This document shows, in pieces, positions 1-5,407 of a DNA stretch of 7,339 nucleotides. The notes beneath the pieces were generated by a model. The model was not told the DNA's origin and made no database searches. It saw only the letters and a program-made list of their open reading frames with translations. The first letter of the stretch is position 1. The number at the start of each line of letters is the position of its first letter. Source of the stretch: Alphaproteobacteria bacterium UBA3637. Lineage in GTDB: Bacteria > Pseudomonadota > Alphaproteobacteria > CAAHEQ01 > UBA3637. Position numbers and translations under genes: made by a program. The stretch spans positions 1 to 7,339 of the forward strand of contig DFKU01000026.1 of the NCBI GenBank assembly GCA_002373615.1, read 5' to 3'.

Positions 1-15
1 CTTAAAGGGGAAGAT

Positions 16-987
16 ATGTCCATTGAATTTAAAATTGTTACTGAATCAGAAGCTGACATTCGTTTAGACAGATGGTTTAAACGTCATTACCCTGATGTTA
101 CCCATGGTATATTGGAGAAATGGCTGCGTAAAAAAAATGTTCGTGTCGATAATAAAAAAGCTGAATCCAATTTACATTTGAAAGCTGGGCAAGTTATTCG
201 TATCCCCCCTATGGATCCTCCAAAGGATCAGACAAAAGGAAAAACGATTTCAAAGGCTGATGCGGCTTTTATCCAAAAAATGGTTTTGTATAAGGATAAA
301 GAAATTTTGGTGTTAAATAAGCCTGCCGGATTAGCCGTTCAAGGGGGAAGTAAAACCACCAAGCACATTGATGGCCTGTTAGATGCCTTACGTTTTGAAT
401 ATGAGGAAAAGCCTCACTTGGTTCATCGCTTGGATAAGGAAACTTCTGGTATCTTAGTGGTAGCAAGAACGGCAAATAGTGCTGCTCATTTAAGTCAATT
501 ATTTAAAACAAAAGAAGTGCACAAAACATATTGGGCTTTGGTTGCAGGACTACCCATCCCTGCAAAAGGAAAGATCGAGGCACCCCTTGCCCAAAAGCGG
601 ACAGGAAAATATACCGATAAACGTGTGGTTGCAGAGGAAGGTTTGCCCGCTGTTTCGTTGTATCAAGTACAAGACCATTTGGCGAACAAAGTGGCTTGGT
701 TGCAGATGAGCCCTTTAACCGGGCGTACTCACCAATTGCGTATTCATGCCGCAGAAGTCCTAAAAACACCGATCTTGGGGGACACGCGTTATGGGATAAA
801 AAGTGACTTAACAAAGAATCTTCCCAATAAAATGTTTTTACATGCCAAAGCTGTTTCTATTCCTCTGGCCGATAAAAAAATTCTGAACGTTGAAGCGCCG
901 CTCCCGGAACATTTTAAAGTGGCTTTTCAACAATTTGGTTTTAATGAAAAAAATATTCAACCCATATTTTCAAGGAGTATAAAATGA
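16..987 (+). CDS. rluC: RluC-type 23S rRNA pseudouridine synthase
   Basis: This is an RluA-family pseudouridine synthase, which isomerises uridine to pseudouridine in RNA. RluC modifies three uridines in 23S rRNA (positions 955, 2504 and 2580 in E. coli). An S4-like RNA-binding domain lies at about residues 13-65, with the pattern RLDRWFKRHYP followed by a Lys/Arg-rich helix. The catalytic domain follows. It carries LNKPAGLAVQGG at 100-111, the signature HRLDKETSG at 137-145 with the presumed catalytic Asp140, and GRTHQLRIHAA at 236-246. The LAVQGG form of the second motif favours RluC over RluD. The length of 323 residues is normal for RluC. The ATG at 16 is supported by the purine-rich AAAGGGGA at 4-11 just upstream and by the S4 domain beginning soon after. 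The stop codon overlaps the start of the AsmA gene by four bases, so the two are probably translated together. The family is certain. The exact target set is inferred from the family. Confidence 0.93.
   Translation: MSIEFKIVTESEADIRLDRWFKRHYPDVTHGILEKWLRKKNVRVDNKKAESNLHLKAGQVIRIPPMDPPKDQTKGKTISKADAAFIQKMVLYKDKEILVLNKPAGLAVQGGSKTTKHIDGLLDALRFEYEEKPHLVHRLDKETSGILVVARTANSAAHLSQLFKTKEVHKTYWALVAGLPIPAKGKIEAPLAQKRTGKYTDKRVVAEEGLPAVSLYQVQDHLANKVAWLQMSPLTGRTHQLRIHAAEVLKTPILGDTRYGIKSDLTKNLPNKMFLHAKAVSIPLADKKILNVEAPLPEHFKVAFQQFGFNEKNIQPIFSRSIK
972..977 (+). promoter_or_regulatory. Ribosome binding site of the AsmA-family gene
   Basis: AAGGAG lies six bases before the ATG at 984, inside the last codons of rluC. 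It is a near-consensus Shine-Dalgarno site and fixes the start of the downstream gene, whose ATG shares the ATGA with the rluC stop. Confidence 0.8.
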
Positions 988-3221
988 TTAAAAAAATTCT
1001 GTTTGGTTTCTTAGGATTAATGGTTGTTTTAATTTTAGCGATCATCATTTTTTTATTGACTTTCGATTTAAATCATTATCGTCATTTTGTGGAAACACGT
1101 GCTTCAAATGCTTTGGGATACACCGTTAAAATCGGTTCTATGTCCACAAAATTAAGTTTTGTTCCGACCATTAATATCGAAAATGTACGTATTTTAGATG
1201 CGAATCAAACAGAACCTATCTTGGATGTTCAAAAATTGGAAGCCTCTATTGAATTGACCTCGCTGATGCAAGGGAATATTGTTGTCCCACAAGTAACCAT
1301 CCCTCACGCAACATTGGTTTGGGAAAATGGAGCCCACAAAAAAACAACCAAGGAAGCTGCCTTAAAAGAAACAGTCATCCCCGGTAAAACTGTGGTTAAT
1401 AATAAAGCTCAAAAGATTTGGATTGATGTCATCAATATAGAAACTTTAAAGTGTAAAGTTGGCAAAGAGAAACCTTATGAATTCGATTTAAATAAAATAT
1501 CATTAAAGGAGCTTTCGAAATTTTCTTTTGAGGCTGTGTACCAAAATAACACAGTAAAGGTGAGTGGTAATTTTGGATCTATTTTAGAATTGGCCACAAA
1601 AAAAGAAAACTTACCCATTGATTTGACTTTAAAGCAAGATAAAGCAAGTTTAAAAATCAATGGTAAGATTGGTGATGTTGAAAATTTAAAGAAAATTAGC
1701 CTTCAAGTAAGCGGAAATATCCCGAACTTATCAGCTTTCTTAAAAAATTGGGAGATTAAAAACAATAAAATCCCAACCTTAAACTTATCGTTAAAAACGT
1801 CCTTTGAAGGAGATTTGGATAAAGCTAATTTAGGTTCTACGAATATAACCATCGGAAAATCGGATTTAGTTTTAGATACCCAAGGAACTGTAAACAATTT
1901 AAAAAATAATCCTCAAGCTGTTTTAAATACAACTTTATCTTTAGGGACAGGCGTATTAAACCAATTATGGGGTATCAAACCTTTTGAAATGACAAGCAAA
2001 ATAACAGCGGATAAAAAAGTTATTACGGTTTCTGAGTTACAATTAAATATGGGTAAATCTGATGCAGCTGGACATTTAAGTTTTCATTTAAATACACCCC
2101 CACTTATTCAGGGTAAACTTAACAGCACTTACTTTGATATTAATGATATGATCGAAAGTCAAAAGGTACCTTCTCGAGCAACAGCTAAGAGCCAAAAGAA
2201 AGTTAAAAAATATGTTTTGAGTACTGATAAGTTATCCTTTGATTTATTGAATAGAATCAATACAGATGTCCAAGTGAATATTTCTAATTTAAAATTCTCA
2301 AATGAGATTTCTGAATATGCAAGTCTAAATACAACAATTTTCATTAAAAACAATGAATTAAAAATGCCCGCTCAAATTCGCGTTTTTGGTGGAACCGTGC
2401 AAAATCTGTTAAACATTCAAGCAAGGGAACAACTTATAAGCATGGAAACAGAAGCTGAAGGCATCCAATTGAATAAGATTAAACAACTCAATAATAATGT
2501 CAAAAACTCTTTAGCTAATTTGTCTTTAAAAATACAAACAAAAGGTGATAATTTGCATGATTTGGCTGCCTCTTCTAACGGGAATTTGATAGCAGAATTA
2601 ACCAATGGTCAGATTGTCAATAAGTGGTTCAACTCTTTGCCTACCACATTAAATGTGTTAAAAGGAAAAACAAATTCTTTGTCTTTTTCAACACAAGATC
2701 AAAAAACTGAATTAATTTGTGGAGCTGTTAATTTACCCATTAAAAATGGGGTTTTGATCAGTCAAAACCAAATTGCTTTGGAAACAGATACTTTGAACTT
2801 TGTTGTTAATGGGCAAGTAGATTTAAAAAGTGAAACGGTTGATTTATTTATGATTCCTTCCATTAGTCAAACAAGAGGAATGGCCAATGAATTATTAAGC
2901 GCTTCTCAGGCGGTTAAATTGGTTGGACCATGGACAAACATTACCACCAAGACAGAACCCATACAAGCTGTGGAAAATTTGATGAAAGTCTTTGGCAGAA
3001 AATTGACAGGAACGAACCAAGAAAACACGAATACGCAACCTGTTGCTTTGTGTGAAAAAGTATTAGGGCGTACGATTAGCAGTCCTAAAAAAGTACAACC
3101 CAAAGTGCCCCTTAAGCAAACAAAGGCCAAAGCACCTGCACAAAAACCTGATTTAAAGCAACAGCTGATTCAATCGTTGTCTCAAGCCTTGACGGATCAA
3201 GTGACCCCCAAAAAACAATGA
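984..3221 (+). CDS. AsmA-family inner-membrane-anchored periplasmic protein
   Basis: This 745-residue protein belongs to the AsmA family, relatives of TamB, YhdP and YdbH. These are bridge-like proteins anchored in the inner membrane and implicated in outer-membrane biogenesis and lipid transport. One transmembrane helix is visible at about residues 5-27 (after MIKK), and the rest should be periplasmic. The AsmA N-terminal pattern follows directly: a FDLNHYR segment, then an amphipathic stretch with ALGYTVKIG and a PTINIENVRI strand. The middle is repetitive beta-strand-like sequence. The family's C-terminal domain is clear at about 575-630, with a Cys in ELICGAVNL, then KNGVL, NGQVDL and DLFMIPSIS. 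The last 46 residues (700-745) form a Lys/Pro/Gln-rich tail that is probably disordered. The ATG at 984 is set by AAGGAG six bases upstream. The gene overlaps rluC and the acylphosphatase gene by ATGA on both sides. Its DNA is the most AT-rich in the window. The family is firm, but which AsmA-like paralogue it is cannot be told. Confidence 0.88.
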   Translation: MIKKILFGFLGLMVVLILAIIIFLLTFDLNHYRHFVETRASNALGYTVKIGSMSTKLSFVPTINIENVRILDANQTEPILDVQKLEASIELTSLMQGNIVVPQVTIPHATLVWENGAHKKTTKEAALKETVIPGKTVVNNKAQKIWIDVINIETLKCKVGKEKPYEFDLNKISLKELSKFSFEAVYQNNTVKVSGNFGSILELATKKENLPIDLTLKQDKASLKINGKIGDVENLKKISLQVSGNIPNLSAFLKNWEIKNNKIPTLNLSLKTSFEGDLDKANLGSTNITIGKSDLVLDTQGTVNNLKNNPQAVLNTTLSLGTGVLNQLWGIKPFEMTSKITADKKVITVSELQLNMGKSDAAGHLSFHLNTPPLIQGKLNSTYFDINDMIESQKVPSRATAKSQKKVKKYVLSTDKLSFDLLNRINTDVQVNISNLKFSNEISEYASLNTTIFIKNNELKMPAQIRVFGGTVQNLLNIQAREQLISMETEAEGIQLNKIKQLNNNVKNSLANLSLKIQTKGDNLHDLAASSNGNLIAELTNGQIVNKWFNSLPTTLNVLKGKTNSLSFSTQDQKTELICGAVNLPIKNGVLISQNQIALETDTLNFVVNGQVDLKSETVDLFMIPSISQTRGMANELLSASQAVKLVGPWTNITTKTEPIQAVENLMKVFGRKLTGTNQENTNTQPVALCEKVLGRTISSPKKVQPKVPLKQTKAKAPAQKPDLKQQLIQSLSQALTDQVTPKKQ

Positions 3222-3502
3222 AGCATTTTACAGTAAGTGGACGAGTGCAAGGGATTGGCTTTCGCAGATGGGCGGAACGACAAGCCGAAAAATTAAATCT
3301 GTCGGGATGGGTAAGGAATTTATCCGATGGACGTGTAGAAATTATGGCAGTGGGGGAAGAAGCAAATGAGCTTGCTTTTTGGCAAGCGTGTCGGAAAGGC
3401 CCTTTATTTGGCAAAGTCATTGAAATGAATTGGGTGAACATCCCAATCGCCGCCGAACCCCCAATTGAAAAGGGCGTTTTTAAGATTGTGGCATCCGTAT
3501 AA
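3218..3502 (+). CDS. acyP: Acylphosphatase
   Basis: This small cytosolic enzyme of 94 residues hydrolyses the carboxyl-phosphate bond of acyl phosphates such as acetyl phosphate or 1,3-bisphosphoglycerate. The signature is complete. GRVQGIGFRRW at 8-18 forms the phosphate-binding loop with catalytic Arg16, and GWVRNLSDGRVE at 30-41 carries catalytic Asn34. The length is typical of the single-domain enzyme (about 90-100 residues). The ATG at 3218 overlaps the AsmA stop codon as ATGA, and no convincing Shine-Dalgarno site precedes it (the upstream bases are A- and C-rich). Translation therefore probably depends on ribosomes finishing the AsmA gene. It is the last gene of the rluC-AsmA-acyP cluster. 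A 60-base gap with a promoter separates it from trpS. Confidence 0.93.
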   Translation: MKHFTVSGRVQGIGFRRWAERQAEKLNLSGWVRNLSDGRVEIMAVGEEANELAFWQACRKGPLFGKVIEMNWVNIPIAAEPPIEKGVFKIVASV

Positions 3503-3507
3503 AAAAC

Positions 3508-3536
3508 TTGATTTTTTTATACTTTTCACGTATTAT
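3508..3536 (+). promoter_or_regulatory. Sigma-70-type promoter for trpS
   Basis: TTGATT (3508-3513) and TATTAT (3531-3536) are separated by exactly 17 bases, each matching the -35/-10 consensus at five of six positions. Transcription would start near 3543, giving a leader of only about 20 bases before the trpS ATG. There is no room for a T-box or a trp leader peptide, so trpS is probably not regulated by attenuation here. The call is by eye, and the region is AT-rich, which raises the chance of coincidental matches. Confidence 0.65.
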
Positions 3537-3550
3537 ATTTTCATTCAACA

Positions 3551-3556
3551 AAAGGA
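3551..3556 (+). promoter_or_regulatory. Ribosome binding site of trpS
   Basis: AAAGGA lies six bases before the ATG at 3563. It supports that start, which also places the nucleotide-binding motif at the expected distance from the N terminus. Confidence 0.7.
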
Positions 3557-3562
3557 TTTAAG

Positions 3563-4654
3563 ATGGCAAAAGAAATTTTATTAACAGGCGATAGACCCAC
3601 AGGACAACTGCATTTAGGCCACTATGTGGGAAGTTTAAAAAAGCGTGTAGAATTACAAGATAATCCAAATTACAAGCTGTATGTTTTTATTGCAGATATG
3701 CAGGCCTTGACTGACAATGCTAGAGACCCTGAAAAAATCAGACGCAATTTAATTGAGGTCGCCTTGGATTATTTATCCGTTGGAATTGATCCAAATAAGG
3801 CAACGATTTTTATTCAATCACAAATTCCAGAATTGACTGAGCTCACAACCTATTACATGAACTTGGTAACATTGTCCAGACTTCATCGAATTCCAACCAT
3901 TAAATCGGAAATTATTGACCGCAAGTTTGGGGAAAGTATCCCCGCTGGATTTTTGGCTTATCCCGTCAGTCAAGCGGCTGATATAACGGCTTTTAATGCA
4001 AAGTATGTTCCAGGGGGGGAAGACCAAGAACCCATTATTGAAGTGACTCGCGAAATTGTACGCGCTTTCAATTCCATTTATGGGGATATATTAGTTGAAC
4101 CAAAGATGATTTTGTCAGAAAATGAAGTGTGTCGCAGATTGCCAGGCATTGATGGCAATGGGAAAATGAGTAAGTCCTTGGGAAATGCAATTTATTTAGC
4201 CGATGAACCAAAGGTTGTTCAGAAAAAAATTATGGATATGTACACAGATCCTCAACACCTGCGTGTAGAGGACCCCGGTCATTTGGAAGGAAACATTCCG
4301 TTTATTTATTTAAGGGCTTTTTGTAAACCGGAACATTTTGCAAAATACCTACCTGAATATGATTCTTTAGAGGCCATGGAAAATCACTATCAAAAAGGCG
4401 GTTTGGGTGATGGCAAAGTGAAGAAGTTTTTAAATGCCATTTTGCAAGAAGAATTAGAACCCATCCGTGAAAAACGGCATTATTATGAAGCCCATATTGA
4501 TGAAGTCTATGATATATTGGAAAAGGGAAGTATTGAGGCCAGAAAGGTAGCTCAGGAGACACTCAAAAAAGTGCGTGAAGTCATCGGAATAGAATACTTC
4601 CAAGATACCACTTTACGTCAGATGTATCACGAAAAATATAAAGAAGTTAAGTAA
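3563..4654 (+). CDS. trpS: Tryptophanyl-tRNA synthetase, Firmicutes-like type
   Basis: This class Ic aminoacyl-tRNA synthetase attaches tryptophan to tRNA-Trp in the cytosol. The N terminus has LLTGDRPTGQLHLGHYVGSL at 6-25, with the HIGH motif as HLGH (17-20). The Rossmann core contains FIADMQALTD at 42-51 and GFLAYPVSQAADI at 129-141. The KMSKS loop is intact at 201-205, within NGKMSKSLGNAIYL. The helical C-terminal part includes MYTDPQHLRVEDPG and HYQKGGLGDGKVKKFL. The protein has 363 residues, compared with about 330-340 for most bacterial TrpS, and about 17 of the extra residues sit at the C terminus after the IGIEYF segment. TGDRPTG, MYTDP..VEDPG and YQKGGLGD are features I recall from streptococcal and lactobacillal TrpS. 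The common proteobacterial form instead begins with a SGIQPTG-type motif. This suggests transfer or an ancient paralogue. The gene has its own promoter and ends before a shared terminator. The function is certain, but the origin is an inference. Confidence 0.97.
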   Translation: MAKEILLTGDRPTGQLHLGHYVGSLKKRVELQDNPNYKLYVFIADMQALTDNARDPEKIRRNLIEVALDYLSVGIDPNKATIFIQSQIPELTELTTYYMNLVTLSRLHRIPTIKSEIIDRKFGESIPAGFLAYPVSQAADITAFNAKYVPGGEDQEPIIEVTREIVRAFNSIYGDILVEPKMILSENEVCRRLPGIDGNGKMSKSLGNAIYLADEPKVVQKKIMDMYTDPQHLRVEDPGHLEGNIPFIYLRAFCKPEHFAKYLPEYDSLEAMENHYQKGGLGDGKVKKFLNAILQEELEPIREKRHYYEAHIDEVYDILEKGSIEARKVAQETLKKVREVIGIEYFQDTTLRQMYHEKYKEVK

Positions 4655-4663
4655 ATTACTTTA

Positions 4664-4695
4664 GTCGGATTCTTCGCTAAAGCCCAGAATGACAA
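4664..4695. repeat. Degenerate palindromic intergenic repeat
   Basis: Just after trpS, the pieces GTC and ATTCT (4664-4666, 4669-4673) face AGAAT and GAC (4686-4693), making a loose hairpin. The skeleton GGAT..CT..AAGCCCA..ATGACA also aligns with the repeat at 5361-5394. It also resembles the GGATTCTTCGCTA..CAGAATGACA type of interspersed repeat seen in many bacterial genomes. The copy is degenerate, and family membership is inferred from these matches. Confidence 0.5.
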
Positions 4696-4700
4696 TAAGA

Positions 4701-4728
4701 AAAAAGGCACTTTAAAAGGTGCCTTTTT
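4701..4728. terminator. Bidirectional intrinsic terminator
   Basis: AAAAAGGCAC (4701-4710) and GTGCCTTTTT (4719-4728) form a perfect 10-bp stem with an 8-base loop, which can close to a tetraloop. Each arm ends in an A- or T-run, so transcripts from either side acquire a U-rich tail. It lies between trpS (plus) and the convergent gene whose stop codon begins at 4732, and it can end both. Confidence 0.88.
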
Positions 4729-4731
4729 GAT

Positions 4732-5190
4732 TTACATTTCTTTGCCAGCCTTTTTTCGTGGGGATTTTGTGCCACGTGATAAAGTGGATTTTAAAGCCGG
4801 TTTCTTTTTGGCGGAAAGTGCCTTATTAACTGCAGGTAAAAGTTTTTCCTTTTTCAAAATTTCCTGCATTTCAGAAGGTAATTCAAACTTTCCCTCTTTC
4901 CCGAAGGTTTTAATCACCTTACCATTGGCATCAAATTCTTTTGACCATACTAATGAAGATTGCCATATAAAACGGCCAGGATTAGAGATAGTTCCTTGTA
5001 AACATTCAGTACCATATTGTCCAATTTTACGCACATTCCCTGTTTCATCAAAGGAAGCAAAAGCACCAACAGATAAACTTACTTCCTTACCATCATCAGC
5101 TTCATTTTCGTAATTTGTATATGATTCTGTTTCACAGATATTTTTTAAATTACCATTTTTATGGCGAACAACTTCAAGTTTTTCAGTCAT
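4732..5190 (-). CDS. Uncharacterised protein with three spaced Gly motifs and a basic tail
   Basis: I do not recognise this 152-residue protein. It has no signal peptide or membrane helix, so it is probably cytosolic. Three similar segments can be seen: RHKNGNLKNI (9-18), SFDETGNVRKIGQYG (46-60) and EFDANGKVIKTFGKEG (85-100). Their central glycines (13, 51 and 90) are 38 and 39 residues apart, which suggests a small repeated beta-strand unit, loosely like MORN or YwqK-type repeats. From about residue 113 the protein becomes helical and then strongly basic (many Lys, Arg and Ser, ending KSPRKKAGKEM), like a disordered nucleic-acid-binding tail. The ATG at 5190 is supported by AAAGGA at 5197-5202, and a candidate promoter lies upstream. 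An open frame of 128 codons on the other strand is judged a shadow, because this strand has the ribosome site, the terminator and a more natural protein. That the gene is real is likely. Its function is unknown. Confidence 0.72.
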   Translation of the reverse strand: MTEKLEVVRHKNGNLKNICETESYTNYENEADDGKEVSLSVGAFASFDETGNVRKIGQYGTECLQGTISNPGRFIWQSSLVWSKEFDANGKVIKTFGKEGKFELPSEMQEILKKEKLLPAVNKALSAKKKPALKSTLSRGTKSPRKKAGKEM

Positions 5191-5196
5191 TTTTTA

Positions 5197-5202
5197 TCCT
5201 TT
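5197..5202 (-). promoter_or_regulatory. Ribosome binding site of the unknown 152-residue gene
   Basis: On the minus strand AAAGGA precedes the ATG (5188-5190) by six bases, a standard spacing. It is one of the main reasons to accept this gene and its start. Confidence 0.7.
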
Positions 5203-5215
5203 CGTTTTTGTGATA

Positions 5216-5234
5216 AAAAGTCCTTTTGACTTTT
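5216..5234 (-). other. Hairpin in the 5' leader of the unknown gene
   Basis: AAAAGTC and GACTTTT form a perfect 7-bp stem around a 5-base loop, in the untranslated leader between the candidate promoter and the ribosome site. Read on the minus strand, the 3' arm runs into one further T only, and the stem has just two G-C pairs. It could be a weak attenuator or a 5'-stabilising hairpin near the transcript start. Chance in an AT-rich region is also possible. Confidence 0.35.
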
Positions 5235-5245
5235 CTGATAAGAAT

Positions 5246-5274
5246 AGTTTTGCAAATTCTATTGGGATTGTCAA
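5246..5274 (-). promoter_or_regulatory. Candidate promoter of the unknown 152-residue gene
   Basis: On the minus strand a perfect TTGACA (5269-5274) is followed, after 17 bases, by AAAACT (5246-5251), which is only a half-match to the -10 consensus. It is preceded by TGC, an extended -10 feature. Start of transcription would be near 5239, giving a leader of about 50 bases that contains the hairpin at 5216-5234. Confidence 0.45.
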
Positions 5275-5293
5275 GGGGATTTTTAAATACGTT

Positions 5294-5325
5294 TTTGTCA
5301 CACCCCACTTGATGGGGCATCCAGC
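5294..5325 (+). repeat. Palindromic intergenic repeat, copy A
   Basis: This 32-base unit begins TTTGTCA, ends ATCCAGC, and has a 5-bp stem CCCCA/TGGGG (5303-5307, 5313-5317) around the loop CTTGA. It is the inverted partner of the unit at 5361-5394, sharing both ends and the loop. The skeleton resembles dispersed short palindromes that I recall from alphaproteobacterial genomes, especially endosymbionts. Confidence 0.65.
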
Positions 5326-5360
5326 AGAAAGTAAAGTCTCATTTTAAGGAATATCATACC

Positions 5361-5394
5361 GCTGGATACTCGGGTCAAGCCCAAGTATGACAAA
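5361..5394 (-). repeat. Palindromic intergenic repeat, copy B
   Basis: This 34-base unit is inverted relative to copy A. On the plus strand it runs from GCTGGAT to TGACAAA. Its own stem is ATACTCGGG/CCCAAGTAT (5366-5374, 5380-5388), with one C-A mismatch around the loop TCAAG. It lies 13 bases beyond the mnmA stop codon, and neither copy is followed by a T-run in the mnmA direction. I do not call it an intrinsic terminator, though the hairpins could protect the mRNA 3' end. Confidence 0.7.
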
Positions 5395-5407
5395 GAATTA
5401 TAAAATG

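Noticed and set aside
3501..3518. AAAAAA/TTTTTT hairpin after acyP as a possible terminator
   Set aside because: The stem contains only A-T pairs and overlaps the -35 element of the trpS promoter, so it is too weak to call. Read-through from acyP into trpS remains possible.
4727..5113. Open frame of 128 codons on the plus strand, opposite the unknown minus-strand gene
   Set aside because: It would begin within the terminator arm and has no ribosome site. The minus-strand reading has a ribosome site, a promoter-like site and correct placement of the terminator.
5361..5394. Repeat copy B as an intrinsic terminator of mnmA
   Set aside because: Read on the minus strand, the hairpin is followed by CCAGC and not by a T-run, so it does not meet the rule for an intrinsic terminator.
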